Notes under the pieces: model-generated
Seen by the model: the letters and a program-made list of their open reading frames with translations, nothing else
The model's database searches: none
What the model was told of the DNA's origin: nothing
Source: Planctopirus ephydatiae
Lineage (GTDB): Bacteria > Planctomycetota > Planctomycetia > Planctomycetales > Planctomycetaceae
Length of the DNA stretch: 64,000 nucleotides
Assembly (NCBI RefSeq): GCF_007752345.1
Contig: NZ_CP036299.1
Location: 4,498,001 to 4,562,000 of the forward strand
Reading direction: 5' to 3'
Program-made: the position numbers and the translations under genes
Part shown: positions 45,494 to 55,208 of the stretch, piece by piece
How positions within the stretch are numbered: the stretch's first letter is position 1
Layout of the letters: the number at the start of each line of letters is the position of its first letter

Positions 45494-46525
45494 TTCGACG
45501 AGCCGCTTCAGCAGGTCTGGTCGTTCGAGCACAATGCAGCCCCGTGTCGAAGAAGCAGCGAGCTTGCGGAAGTCTTCGAGAAAGACGGACTGCCGGAAGA
45601 CTTCGCGAATCGGTCGTTCATCATGGATCGACTCTTTGGCAAACTGGACAATCGGGCAAGGTTCGATACCTCCCCACGGGCTAATGTGATGGGAGATGCC
45701 GGTTGCAGCCGGGCACAGGGCACGCCCTTCTCCATCGTAATAGGCATCGACGACGCCAATGGGCTTCGTGGCGCGAATGTTGACGACAAACTGGCGAATT
45801 CGCAGTTGCTCTTCCTGAGAGAGTGCCAGTTGAGGCTGTGGATTGGGGCCCATAGGCCGGTAAACGTGGAACCAGGTATAGAGCACACCCATTTCAATCA
45901 GCCGGTCGACCCAGGCTTCTGTCAGCAGATCGTCGATGTTCGTCTTGCAGATACTCGTACAGACGCCTGTGACGAGACGTTGATTGAGGCAGTTCTGCAG
46001 ACCGATCATCGTTTTGCTGAGCACATTCGACCGGCCGCGTCGTTCATCGCTGACAATCTCGGTCCCTTCGACGCTGATCAGCGGAGTCACATTGCCGATC
46101 TGTCGTAATCGGCGGGCGACCTCTTGGGTAATAAAGTGTCCGTTGGTAAAGACCTGAAAATAGCAATCCGGGTGACTCGCCAGAATATCGAGAAGCTGTG
46201 GATGCATGAAAGGCTCACCCCCCACGATCCCGAAAAAGCTGTTGCCGGCCTGTTTCGCATCATTGATCAACCTGTTGGCGGCTTCCAGGCTGATGGTCTG
46301 CTGTTTGGAGGCGACATCGACCCAGCATCCCTGACACCTGAGGTTACAACTGTTGATAATAGAGATGTATAAGAACGGTGGAAAGCTCTCCCCCTGCTTG
46401 AGCCTTTGTTTGAATTTATGGACCGAGAGGGCACCTTTGACGCCCATATTCCAGGCCAGTTTCCAGGCGAGGCGTTTATCAGTGACTGTTAACAGGCGGG
46501 CAGCAAATTCAAGGTACATAAACAT
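45287..46525 (-). CDS. Radical SAM protein with C-terminal SPASM-like cysteines
   Basis: 412 codons (ATG at 46519 is the better-spaced alternative start). The cluster motif is CNLRCQGC (Cys60, 64, 67), a CxxxCxxC arrangement, within LYISIINSCNLRCQGCWVD. GGEPFMHP follows at 102-109. Near 275-300, ALCPAATGISHHISPWGGIEPCP carries extra cysteines, as in SPASM-type auxiliary cluster regions. The substrate is unknown; related enzymes mature peptides or modify lipids (HpnH), but the extra cysteines do not fit HpnH. The last 68 residues are duplicated at 41904. It lies between DUF1559 copy B and the CobW-type gene on the same strand. Confidence 0.85.
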   Translation of the reverse strand: MFMYLEFAARLLTVTDKRLAWKLAWNMGVKGALSVHKFKQRLKQGESFPPFLYISIINSCNLRCQGCWVDVASKQQTISLEAANRLINDAKQAGNSFFGIVGGEPFMHPQLLDILASHPDCYFQVFTNGHFITQEVARRLRQIGNVTPLISVEGTEIVSDERRGRSNVLSKTMIGLQNCLNQRLVTGVCTSICKTNIDDLLTEAWVDRLIEMGVLYTWFHVYRPMGPNPQPQLALSQEEQLRIRQFVVNIRATKPIGVVDAYYDGEGRALCPAATGISHHISPWGGIEPCPIVQFAKESIHDERPIREVFRQSVFLEDFRKLAASSTRGCIVLERPDLLKRLVEDHQAPDGTARKTALAELEAMEKLPSQGTSTPEQLIPEKSWAYRLAKRWFFNDFGVYDKAAKSPHRYMA

Positions 46526-46603
46526 GCCTCTCTGGCGATCAGATTTTTGCCAGATGTTTGATCTATCAACGATGACTTCTCAGATTCAACATTCGAAAAC
46601 ATC

Positions 46604-47758
46604 TTACACTGTGGTGGCGAGTCGATGGGTCGGATTCGGGCGTCCGGGTCGAAAACTTTGCGTCTGTCGCAAGGTGACCTGAACCCCGAGTTCATCAGCG
46701 ACGGCCTGCAAGCTGGAAATCACCAGTTCTTGAAGGTGTTCGGGGTCAATGGCAACACGGGCATTCACCACCACTTCAGCTTCCTGGACGGCACATCGCG
46801 AAGGAAGAGAGAGTTCAGCCGGGCCATCACTGCTGGTGAGATTGGCCACACCAAAGAAACCTTCCCAGAGCCCGATGGCTTTGAGATGGGCAGTTTCCGC
46901 CCCCTTTTCTCCCAGCGATCTTTTCAATTTCTCAATGACTCCCAGCAGAAAGGTATCGAGTGCGACTGGTTGATCGCTGCGAATGGTGAGGCTGGTATTC
47001 AGCCAGCCAAGTTCAGCTTCGCCTTCGGCATAGATGTCGTAGTCGATATCCAGCACCTTTCTGCCAAAGATCCCTTCCTGTTCGAGAAACTCACAAAAAC
47101 CATCGAACCCTTCGCCAGTTTTCGCAGAAACTCGCAAGACGGGTGTTCCAGGGACTTTCTTTTGGACGAGCGAAACCAGTTCCTGCATCTGCTCGCCAGA
47201 TAATTCATCGGCGCGATTGATCAAGACAGCGTCCGCTTCTTCAAGCTGCTTTTCGAGGATGTACGCAGCCTTGGGTGAGAAGCCACTTCCTTCACCACGC
47301 AGGACTTTCAGACCATGTGAAGGCTTGAGCAGGACAGAATAGGGGGCAATCGAAAATCTGGCCGAATAAAGTTGTTTTAACGGCTGGACAACAGTCGCCA
47401 CCAGGTCGGTGCAACTTCCTACAGGTTCTGCCAATACGATACTGGGTGCCCGGGAATCATCGAGTTGCCCCAATGTGGCAATCAACTCGTTGAAGTGACA
47501 GCAGAAACAGGCCCCTGCCACTTCACCCACATCAAAGCCCTGCGACCTCAACGAATTGGTATCCACCAGATCGGTGGCCTGATCGTTGGTCACAATCCCG
47601 ACGGTATGGCCGGCGGCCATATATTGCCTGGCCAGACGGGCGAGTGTCGTGGTCTTGCCGGCTCCGAGAAAGCCACCCACCATGATGAAGCGAATGGTGC
47701 GGGATGTGGCTGCCACTGGTCGAGTTACGCCCTGCCCTGGCAGCTTTTCCGATGACAT
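46604..47758 (-). CDS. CobW/HypB/UreG-type P-loop GTPase
   Basis: 384 codons from the ATG at 47758. The P-loop [10 protein letters not shown] lies at about 29-38 and the metal-binding CxCC motif (CFCC) at 84-87, both typical of COG0523 metallochaperone GTPases. [32 protein letters not shown] and VLINRADEL (an NKxD-like NRAD) complete the G domain. The C-terminal 150 residues are not the usual CobW_C domain and may be substrate-specific. Such proteins deliver metals, often zinc or cobalt, to partner enzymes. Only 80 bases separate it from the radical SAM gene it precedes, so they probably share a transcript. Confidence 0.88.
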   Translation of the reverse strand: MSSEKLPGQGVTRPVAATSRTIRFIMVGGFLGAGKTTTLARLARQYMAAGHTVGIVTNDQATDLVDTNSLRSQGFDVGEVAGACFCCHFNELIATLGQLDDSRAPSIVLAEPVGSCTDLVATVVQPLKQLYSARFSIAPYSVLLKPSHGLKVLRGEGSGFSPKAAYILEKQLEEADAVLINRADELSGEQMQELVSLVQKKVPGTPVLRVSAKTGEGFDGFCEFLEQEGIFGRKVLDIDYDIYAEGEAELGWLNTSLTIRSDQPVALDTFLLGVIEKLKRSLGEKGAETAHLKAIGLWEGFFGVANLTSSDGPAELSLPSRCAVQEAEVVVNARVAIDPEHLQELVISSLQAVADELGVQVTLRQTQSFRPGRPNPTHRLATTV

Positions 47759-47971
47759 TTCAAAACTCCGAACTCTGAATTCAGCGACTGACACAATGAT
47801 GTGAGATCAAAACCGACTGTGGATTTTAGTGCGACGAGACGTCGAAAGCACCCTGAGATCCACGAATCTCCCGAAGATTGAACAATCAGAAACATGATTT
47901 TTGTCCATCACTTATCGCCTGTTCAAACTGTCTCATGAAGCCTGAACTCGATGATCAACCCGTAAGTTGAA

Positions 47972-49510
47972 TTACTCGGCCAACAGCCCCAGCGACCGCC
48001 GATAGCTCTTCCGAATCTGTTCAACTCCCACAGTTTCCACACCCGCGGCAAAACCATCGACAAGCTGTTGAGCAGCTGCTTCCCCTTGTGCGGGCTTGTC
48101 GAGCCACTGCCCCAGAGCTTTCTGTGTGGCTTCGATAAAGATCTCCTGCCCCAAAACCGGCAGGTAGGTGGTGACATCATTCGCCCGTAAGGCCTGAGCG
48201 ATCGCATCGAAGGCTTCTCCGGCACTGGCCGCGTTCAACCCGGAGATGGGCAATTGGCTCAAATTGGTCAATTGCGATTCCCGAGTCAGAGAGAGTGCCG
48301 CCCCAGGGAAAGCTTCGTCGGCGCGAAGGTCAATCAGAAGTTCCAGCAGGCTTGAGAGAGCCCCGAGTGTTTGAGTTTGCGAATGGCGAAACGTCAGGCT
48401 CCAACCATCGAAACCGACGAGTGCCGGACGATAACCCGCTGCATGCTTGAGCCATGTCTTCCGCAGCGGATCGTAGGCTTCTGCTGTGGCAGGGATGGGA
48501 GCGACGCCAATTTCGCCACTGCTGTTCAATTCCAGTGACGGGGATTCGTCGGCGATCGTGGCTGAAATTCCCGCATGAGCGACCGGCTCATAGCCAATCG
48601 CCATGGCGGCCTCACCTTTTAAGACTTTCGCTCGGGCTTCGACAGCGGTGAGCTGTGCCGATGCGGGATCGAGGAACTCACAGCGTCTGGCCAGCCAGGA
48701 AAAGATGGCATTGGCGACAGGTTGAGAAACTCTCGACGCACCACTTCCGATTTCGAACCAGACGGAATAATCGCCCATGCCGCGCAATAGTGGCACGAGT
48801 TGAGTGTGGAACCAGGTCGATCGCGTGGCCTCACCCCAGGGCTCGACGATTGGAAGTCCATTCGCCCACGCTTTCTGACTCATGAGTAAATTGTCGTAAT
48901 CACTCCAGGTTTGAGGAGCTTTAAGACCGGCTTTTTCCAGAAGATCCCGGCGGTAGTAGAGCAGATAGACTGGCTGCGAGATCGGCAACGCAATCAGCCG
49001 CTGATTTCTTGTGGCCAACCTTTGCTTGAGGCCGTTGAGAATATCGAGCTTCTGTGGTTCACCTGTCGAATCGACCGGCTCAAACGGGGAGAGCAGATTT
49101 TTCTCGTCGAAAGCAGTCAGTTGATCGTTGGCCACAAAAGCGAGTTGCGGGTGAGAAGCGGCCTCCATCGAGCTGTCGGTAAAATTCACTACGGCCCCCG
49201 TTTGGGCTTCCCATTCACCAATGAGGACTTCCCAGAAGTCGGCCAACTTCCAGGCGGAGGGGCTGGCAATCTCCAAAGAAACCCCACTGAGCGGTTTACC
49301 GACTGGCTCGGATTTTCCCCAGGGGCAACCGGATAAACTCAGGCAGCTGGCACTTACGGCCAGGGATGCACTCTGAAGAAATGTGCGGCGGGTGACGACA
49401 TGATTCTGCTGGGCGGGAAGAGAAACATGGCGGTATTCATCACAGGAGTTGCCCATGCTGGCATTTAAAGAAAGCGAGCCAGTGTTGTCATCCTGCGCGC
49501 GGGAATTCAT
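47972..49510 (-). CDS. Tat/lipoprotein-type extracellular solute-binding protein
   Basis: 512 codons from the ATG at 49510, with GGAG eight bases upstream; a TTG at 49525 is rejected. The N-terminus is unusual: about 40 hydrophilic residues, then TRRTFLQSASLAVSASC and a lipobox ending SLSGC (Cys62), so it appears both Tat-exported and lipidated. The rest resembles family 1 ABC sugar-binding proteins (LEIASPSAWKLADFWEVLIGEWEAQTGAVVNF; QPVYLLYYRRDLLEKAGLKAPQTWSDYDNLL). No permease or ATPase gene is adjacent. It is 213 bases upstream of the CobW-type gene on the same strand. Confidence 0.85.
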   Translation of the reverse strand: MNSRAQDDNTGSLSLNASMGNSCDEYRHVSLPAQQNHVVTRRTFLQSASLAVSASCLSLSGCPWGKSEPVGKPLSGVSLEIASPSAWKLADFWEVLIGEWEAQTGAVVNFTDSSMEAASHPQLAFVANDQLTAFDEKNLLSPFEPVDSTGEPQKLDILNGLKQRLATRNQRLIALPISQPVYLLYYRRDLLEKAGLKAPQTWSDYDNLLMSQKAWANGLPIVEPWGEATRSTWFHTQLVPLLRGMGDYSVWFEIGSGASRVSQPVANAIFSWLARRCEFLDPASAQLTAVEARAKVLKGEAAMAIGYEPVAHAGISATIADESPSLELNSSGEIGVAPIPATAEAYDPLRKTWLKHAAGYRPALVGFDGWSLTFRHSQTQTLGALSSLLELLIDLRADEAFPGAALSLTRESQLTNLSQLPISGLNAASAGEAFDAIAQALRANDVTTYLPVLGQEIFIEATQKALGQWLDKPAQGEAAAQQLVDGFAAGVETVGVEQIRKSYRRSLGLLAE

Positions 49511-49659
49511 GAACTTCTTCTCCAATTCTCTAAAGGATTGATGTCTCTCGTGTCTCTGGTTCGCTGTGGTCTGTGGCAGGTCACTCGTCTCGGCGTCCTG
49601 TGGTCAATCGACTCATTCGCTTTCTCAAAATCAACTCAGCATTGAGCGATTGGCAGGAG

Positions 49660-49690
49660 ATGCTTGCCCAGAGCTGCAAGCATGGCACAC
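49660..49690 (+). repeat. REP-like palindromic element A, copy 6
   Basis: Identical to copy 1 over all 31 bases (arms ATGCTTG and CAAGCAT, centre CCCAGAGCTG, flank GGCACAC). It lies between the ligA stop and the solute-binding gene start. Confidence 0.75.
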
Positions 49691-49758
49691 CTCAAGTCAC
49701 TCAGGCTGCAACAAGAAGCAAGATTGAACCATCAGTTACCTATTCTGGACACAGAACC

Positions 49759-51870
49759 TCAAGCCTTACCAACGAGTTTCATGAATTCGGCTTCATCGAT
49801 GACGGGGACTCCCAGCGATTGAGCCTTGGCCAGTTTGCTCCCGGCATTCTCACCAGCCACAACGAAGCTGGTCTTTTTCGAGACACTGCTCGCGGCATGG
49901 CCACCATGAAGACGAATCAGTTCTTCAATCTCCTCACGCCCCATGGAGGGCAAGGTACCCGTCACAACAAAAGTCTTCCCTGAGAGTGCTCCGTCTGTTG
50001 CAGCAATTTGCTGCTGTTCGCTTTCAGTGCCGAGATTCAGCCCCAGGTGCTTGAGTTCTTCGATGAGTTCTGACCCATATTCCGAGTGAAAGAAGTGATG
50101 CACGGATTCGGCAATCACTTCACCCACTTCGGGAGTTGCGGAAAGCTCTTCAATCGATTGAGCACGCAGTCGATCCATTGAACCAAATCGTGTGGCAAGG
50201 ATTTGTGCTGTCCGCTGCCCGACGTGTCGGATATTGAGTGCGGTCAGCAATCGCCAGAGGGGTTGTTGACGAGAAGCTTCCAATCCTGCCAGGAGTGAAT
50301 CGACAGATTTTTCGCCGAGTCGCTCGAGCTCAAGCAGCTCGGCTCGTTTATCAACGAGGCGGTAGAGATCGCTGATACTCTGCACCAAACGACTGGAAAC
50401 CAGTTGTTCAACCAGTTTTGTCCCCAGGCCTTCGATATCCATCGCCTGGCGGGAAGCGAAGTACCTGAGGGATTCGCGAAAGCGGGCCGGGCAATTGATG
50501 TTCGGGCAGCGAATGTAAACGCCCCCTTCATCCTGCTCGACGATTGTGGAACATTCGGGGCAAGTCTCGGGAAATCTATAGGGAGCTGTATTTGTGGGCC
50601 GAAGATGTTCCTCCACGCGAACAATGTGGGGAATGATCTTGCCGGCCTTTTCGACAATGACCGTATCGCCCACGCACAGACCCAACCGCTCAATTTCATC
50701 ACGATTGTGCAAGCTCGACCGCGAAACGGTGGTTCCGGCAATCTCGACAGGTTCGAGATCGGCGACTGGCGTCAATACGCCCGTTTTCCCGACCTGCACA
50801 GTGATGTTAAGGACCTCGGTCGCGGCCTCGTAGCGTTCCCACTTATAGGCGACAATCCAGCGCGGGCTTTTGCTGGTCATCCCCAGTTCGGCCCGTAAAG
50901 CCAGATTATTGACTTTGAAGACGAGTCCATCGACTTCAAAATCAAGTGTCGAGAGCGCTTCCATCATGGCTGGTGCTGCAGCAACCGCTGCTTCGAAGGA
51001 TGCATGGCAAGCCGTCATGGGGACAGTCGGCAATCCCACCTGATGAAAGAGCTCCAGATAATCGGCATGGGTCTTGAATCGAGTGGCCTCCTGCTCGTCG
51101 ATGGCTCCCAGGGAATGGGCAAAGAATCGAAGCTGCCTTTGGGCACACAACCTGGGATCGAGCAGCTTGAGTGACCCTGCCGTGGCATTGCGGCTGTTTT
51201 TAAAGGGTTCTTCGCCACGCTCCAGTTGATGAGCACGAACTTTGGCGAAATCCTGATTGCCGATATAGGCCTCACCACGAACTTCGAGCAATCGTGGGAT
51301 GTTTGATTCGGCAAAGAGCGATTTTTTCGACGAGCCATCCTCCAGAAATAGTGGCACGCCTTTGATCGTCCGGGCATTGTGGGTGACGTCGTCACCTACG
51401 CGGCCGTCGCCACGAGTGACAGCCCGGATGAGTTTGCCGTCTTCATAGATCAACGAGAGAGCGACGCCATCGACTTTGAATTCGGCCAGCCATTCCATGG
51501 GGTCTTTCCAGCCGACTTCATTGGCGCGCCGTGAAACTTTCTGGCCAAACTCCAGCAGGCCCGATTCGTCGTAGACGTTATCAATCGAAAGCATGGGGAC
51601 GGAGTGTGCGACCTGGACGAACCCTTCGATGGGTTCGCCACCCACTTTTTGCGATGGGCTGTCAGCGGTCACTAACTCGGGAAAGGCCGTCTCCACTTCG
51701 AGCAGGCGAGCCATCAGCCGGTCGTATTCGAGATCGCTGATCTCATTCTGGGCGAGCACATAGTACAGACGGTCATGCCGGCGGATCTCACTCCGCAATT
51801 TGTCGAGAAGATGGCGGGCCTGCTCTGCTGATGTCGGCAAAGGCCTGGCCAGGAGTTCTGCGATACTCAT
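49759..51870 (-). CDS. ligA: NAD-dependent DNA ligase
   Basis: About 703 codons from the ATG at 51870; the ATG at 51882 is equally possible. LigA seals nicks in DNA using NAD+. The YxH/Ia region (HDRLYYVLAQNEISDLEYDRLM) is followed by the adenylation motif EFKVDG with Lys132, the VTRGDGRVGDDVT block, an OB fold, a zinc finger CPECSTIVEQDEGGVYIRCP and CPA, helix-hairpin-helix repeats, and a C-terminal BRCT domain (GKTFVVTGTLPSMGREEIEELI). Length and order are standard. Confidence 0.97.
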   Translation of the reverse strand: MSIAELLARPLPTSAEQARHLLDKLRSEIRRHDRLYYVLAQNEISDLEYDRLMARLLEVETAFPELVTADSPSQKVGGEPIEGFVQVAHSVPMLSIDNVYDESGLLEFGQKVSRRANEVGWKDPMEWLAEFKVDGVALSLIYEDGKLIRAVTRGDGRVGDDVTHNARTIKGVPLFLEDGSSKKSLFAESNIPRLLEVRGEAYIGNQDFAKVRAHQLERGEEPFKNSRNATAGSLKLLDPRLCAQRQLRFFAHSLGAIDEQEATRFKTHADYLELFHQVGLPTVPMTACHASFEAAVAAAPAMMEALSTLDFEVDGLVFKVNNLALRAELGMTSKSPRWIVAYKWERYEAATEVLNITVQVGKTGVLTPVADLEPVEIAGTTVSRSSLHNRDEIERLGLCVGDTVIVEKAGKIIPHIVRVEEHLRPTNTAPYRFPETCPECSTIVEQDEGGVYIRCPNINCPARFRESLRYFASRQAMDIEGLGTKLVEQLVSSRLVQSISDLYRLVDKRAELLELERLGEKSVDSLLAGLEASRQQPLWRLLTALNIRHVGQRTAQILATRFGSMDRLRAQSIEELSATPEVGEVIAESVHHFFHSEYGSELIEELKHLGLNLGTESEQQQIAATDGALSGKTFVVTGTLPSMGREEIEELIRLHGGHAASSVSKKTSFVVAGENAGSKLAKAQSLGVPVIDEAEFMKLVGKA

Positions 51871-52137
51871 CGAGTCCCACATTGCTTCGAGGATTCCTGA
51901 ATGCTCTCTCGAAGGATCATAGCGGGAAAGATTCAATTCTCACAAATCGTGGGAGCCCCCTGTGCCTTCACTCGGCCAGTAAATCATTCTGTGATCTGAA
52001 TCCAGGCTTGTATGGAGGAGCTTGAAAACCATTATCCAAAAGAATGCCGGTCATGACATGGTTGGCAGTAAGTCCAAGGGGTTTTGCGCCATGTGTCGAC
52101 TAACGGAAAACGGTTCGGTCAGTCCGGTAAGCCCAGG

Positions 52138-52638
52138 TTATTTGCGTTTCTTCTTAGTCTTCTTGCTGTCCTCTTCGTCATCGAATTCATCGAAGATCTC
52201 CTCGGAGGCAGCTTCAAGGTCATCGGCACTTTCAAGGAACATTTCGTTAGAATCCTGTTCGATGGCATCGGTAAAATCATCATCGCCGTCGACCACAGGT
52301 TCAAAGGACGAAGTAGCTTCGAGATCATCTTCGATTTCAAGATCCTCATCCGCGTCGAGAACTTCCGCATCGTCCTCGTCGGCCACGGCTTGCGATTTTT
52401 TCCCCGCAGGTGATTTGGCAGCAGTCTTCTTAGCTGCTGAACGGCCGCCGAAAATCATAATCCCGACAGGCATCAAGGCGACTGTTCCGGCACAGAGCAG
52501 CGAGAGTCCCACAAAGATCTGCGACATGAGCTGCAGATTGGCGGCATGGCTCACGAAGGCCATGACCAGCAAATAACAGAGGAATCCTCCGGGAATGGCC
52601 GCGACGAGCGATGTTAATGCAAAAGAAACTTTTCCCAT
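52138..52638 (-). CDS. Small membrane protein with a long acidic tail
   Basis: 166 codons from the ATG at 52638 with AGGAG nine bases upstream. Two hydrophobic helices (about 5-30 and 38-63, SLVAAIPGGFLCYLLVMAFV and LSLLCAGTVALMPVGIMIF) are followed by a short Lys/Ala-rich stretch and then about 70 residues with a very high share of Asp and Glu (EVLDADEDLEIEDDLEA and on), ending in a Lys-rich tip. Such tails are common in planctomycete membrane proteins of unknown role. No family recognised. Confidence 0.7.
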   Translation of the reverse strand: MGKVSFALTSLVAAIPGGFLCYLLVMAFVSHAANLQLMSQIFVGLSLLCAGTVALMPVGIMIFGGRSAAKKTAAKSPAGKKSQAVADEDDAEVLDADEDLEIEDDLEATSSFEPVVDGDDDFTDAIEQDSNEMFLESADDLEAASEEIFDEFDDEEDSKKTKKKRK

Positions 52639-52804
52639 CAGATGCTCCTGTTGTCGAATCCCGGCCTGGCCCACATTTCGGAAGAATCTTTCCCATTAGA
52701 GCTTAAATTGGCGGAGGGAGCCGGAACAAGCCCTTGTTCAATGAGAGGCCGCACCGTGGTAAGGCTCCCGGCTGAATGTATCGATTCTGGCAAAGTGTTG
52801 TTTT

Positions 52805-52873
52805 TTCGCTGCGCGGAACGGTGTGGTCTTTTCGCTGCGCGGAACCGTGTTGTCTTATCGCTACGCGTTATGG
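52805..52873 (+). repeat. 26-bp tandem repeat
   Basis: Two adjacent 26-bp units (52805-52830 and 52831-52856) both begin TTCGCTGCGCGGAAC and differ at two positions. A third, partial and diverged unit follows (ATCGCTACGCG). It lies between the acidic membrane protein and metzincin genes. Confidence 0.7.
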
Positions 52874-52887
52874 CAAGACTGCGGTGG

Positions 52888-54711
52888 TTACCGGGAAAGC
52901 AGTGGATCCAGCCATAATCCCCAATCCTGATAAGTTCCGTCTTCTGAGGTGGAGGTGACAAGTTGCAATTGAGTGACATCGCTCACATCCACCTGAAAGG
53001 AAACGAGCTGATCAGCCTTGACGACTGGGGATTTCCATAATGTCTTGCCATCCCCCTGAATCTCGAAGATCACTGATCCTCCTGAACCCGTCGCCAATCC
53101 CACCTTCCCTGCGAGTTGTTTCCATTTCTTGCCGAGAGAGTAGACATGCTGAGCCGGTGCATGGGCATAGATTCCTTTCGCAAAGATTTCTCCCCGGCAC
53201 TCGAGCAGAATCGAGGTGTTGGGTAAGCGATTGAAGGCGGGCTGCATCCAGCCGACCTTGGCAGAGTCGGCTCGATAACTGGTGAGGCTGGACTCTTTAC
53301 GCTGGCCGGTTTCTTCCGCGGGTGTTTGAGAGGGTGGCGTCGTGTTGAAGAGGACGTTGGCGATGGTCTGAGCATCACGAACCTTCAGTTTGTCTTTTTC
53401 CTGCTTGGCGAGCTTCATATTCCCGCTGTTGATGGCGGCTAGAAAGGGGCCCAGCACCTGCCGGGTTTGAATGGCTTTTAACTCGGGAACACCCGCCTTC
53501 GTTACGAAGTACGAGTACTCCATCTCACCCTGAGCATGCTGACTCGAAGTGGCACCGTTGGCATGCAAGGCGACAAGACGCAAGGTTCCCCACTGGCCGG
53601 CAGTTAAGGCTTTGGAACTTAACTTAAAGGCTCCGTCCCGTGTGGGAATGGCTGTTGCCGATGTGGCGTTGTAGTCGCTGTTTCCTTCGGGATCAAAATA
53701 CGCCACCACACCGTAAGCGGGAGGCTCTCCCTGAATGTTTCCTTCGACAGAAATCGATTGATCTTCGGCGCGAATCCGCAGGTTTTTCAGAGTCAGATTC
53801 GTCTTGAATTCCCGTGGTTCCTGTCGACCACAGAAGAGGGGATGTGAGGCCAGGCGGAGAGCATGGGCAAATGTCAGAAAAGAGCCCCGGCCTTCCCCGC
53901 GAACTTCTTCAAAGTAGGTGCGATTCCCTGATCCCATTAACGCAGAGCCGAGGACGGTTTCATCAGGCCGGGCTGTGCAATGGGGTAATCCGAAAGCATG
54001 GCCGAGTTCGTGCGCCATGCCGCCGATGAAGATCGAGTTGTGCCTGCCTAAGGAAATGCGACCATATTCGCCGTCGCGAAGCATGGGTTCTTTCTTGGCA
54101 AGATTCAAAGTGTCGAGTTCGGGAGAGTCGAGTTGCCAGGCTGTCCCGCTGCGATAGGTGCCACCGGCGTAATAGGGTGATTTGTGCTCGAAGGTCAGCT
54201 TCTGTTCGTCCCAGGTGGCGAGATTACAGAAGATGGCGATGGTTTCCTGAGAGGCATTGATCCCGGCTGTTTGAAGGATGGGCAGACATTCCTTGCGAAT
54301 CTCGTCGCCCGATTTCTTTTCGTAATCGGCAAAGGATTTGGCTCCACGCACTTCGTGGATGACAACCTGGCCATTTTGTCCCAGCTGTAAGCCGAAAGAT
54401 TTCGGCCCAAAGCCATTCCGCTCCATCTGGGCCGCGTAGAAGGCCTGGATGTGCTGGAGCATGCGAGTCATGCGTGCCTGAAAATCTGCCGGGAACTCCC
54501 GATCTTTGGGTGTGAAGCAGACAATGTGGAGGTAGCGCTCAGTCGGTTGTGTATTGGCCTTCTGCCATGGTTCAAGAATCGCACTTGCTGCGGCGGCCTG
54601 CTGGGGAATTTCGGCGATGTCGGCAGCGACGAGAGGGGTGGCCACCCCATGGCCGGCCAAGAAAGTCAGGGCCGAGATCACCCACCCGGCGAAACATCGA
54701 ATAGAGGTCAT
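52888..54711 (-). CDS. Secreted metzincin-type metalloprotease with NPCBM-like C-terminus
   Basis: 607 codons from the ATG at 54711, opening a signal peptide (MTSIRCFAGWVISALTFLAG). The full metzincin zinc motif HExxHxxGxxH is present (His234, His238, His244 in HELGHAFGLPH), with a likely Met-turn at Met259 (GSALMGSG). A beta-sandwich region follows (about 310-410), and the last 140 residues (VGWMQPAFNRLPN, GIYAHAPAQHVYSLGKKWKQLAGKVGL, VSFQVDVSDVTQLQLVTS) match the NPCBM/NEW2-type carbohydrate-binding module. It probably cuts proteins bound to or bearing glycans outside the cell. The gene stands alone. Confidence 0.87.
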   Translation of the reverse strand: MTSIRCFAGWVISALTFLAGHGVATPLVAADIAEIPQQAAAASAILEPWQKANTQPTERYLHIVCFTPKDREFPADFQARMTRMLQHIQAFYAAQMERNGFGPKSFGLQLGQNGQVVIHEVRGAKSFADYEKKSGDEIRKECLPILQTAGINASQETIAIFCNLATWDEQKLTFEHKSPYYAGGTYRSGTAWQLDSPELDTLNLAKKEPMLRDGEYGRISLGRHNSIFIGGMAHELGHAFGLPHCTARPDETVLGSALMGSGNRTYFEEVRGEGRGSFLTFAHALRLASHPLFCGRQEPREFKTNLTLKNLRIRAEDQSISVEGNIQGEPPAYGVVAYFDPEGNSDYNATSATAIPTRDGAFKLSSKALTAGQWGTLRLVALHANGATSSQHAQGEMEYSYFVTKAGVPELKAIQTRQVLGPFLAAINSGNMKLAKQEKDKLKVRDAQTIANVLFNTTPPSQTPAEETGQRKESSLTSYRADSAKVGWMQPAFNRLPNTSILLECRGEIFAKGIYAHAPAQHVYSLGKKWKQLAGKVGLATGSGGSVIFEIQGDGKTLWKSPVVKADQLVSFQVDVSDVTQLQLVTSTSEDGTYQDWGLWLDPLLSR

Positions 54712-55208
54712 GAAGAAAGCGTTCGGCGAGATGCCAGAGGGGAAGAGAGTGGGGTTTTGCACGGTAAGGGCCTGTTCTGGAACCACGGGAGCGAATCCTC
54801 TGGGGAAGAGTCATACAGGACCAGAGTGGAATCATTTGCAGGCAAGTGGCAGTGGCTTTGCTCCGCGGAATGACGCTCTCTAGTCTTCCAGTCAACTCAT
54901 CTGTTTGCATGCACGATGAGTGTGACAGATAGAACAGTCGGGAGCAATTCCGGGAGTGGTAGTCTGAATGAAGACGTCAGGAAGAAAGTCAACGGATAGG
55001 GTTTGAAGCGAGAGTCGTGCATGGAGGCGTTGTCGGCCATCGTTGCACCATCAGCGTGGTCGTGGGTGGGAATCCGGCAGGCGAATCAACGCTGACCATT
55101 CGACCGATCTTCACTTGTTTTTCTTAATAACAGGGTCTCAATTTTGATCACGAGCAGGCTTACACTTTAGCCGCGCTTGAAAGAAATCCTCTCTCAAAGG
55201 GCCAAAGC
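54712..55208. other. Gene-less divergent spacer
   Basis: About 500 bases between the metzincin gene and the AT-rich orphan gene. It must hold both promoters; no repeat or coding frame stands out. Confidence 0.3.

Noticed and set aside
45287-46525. Identification as the hopanoid enzyme HpnH
   Set aside because: The radical SAM motif would allow it, but the protein is longer and has extra SPASM-like cysteines, and no hopanoid genes are adjacent.
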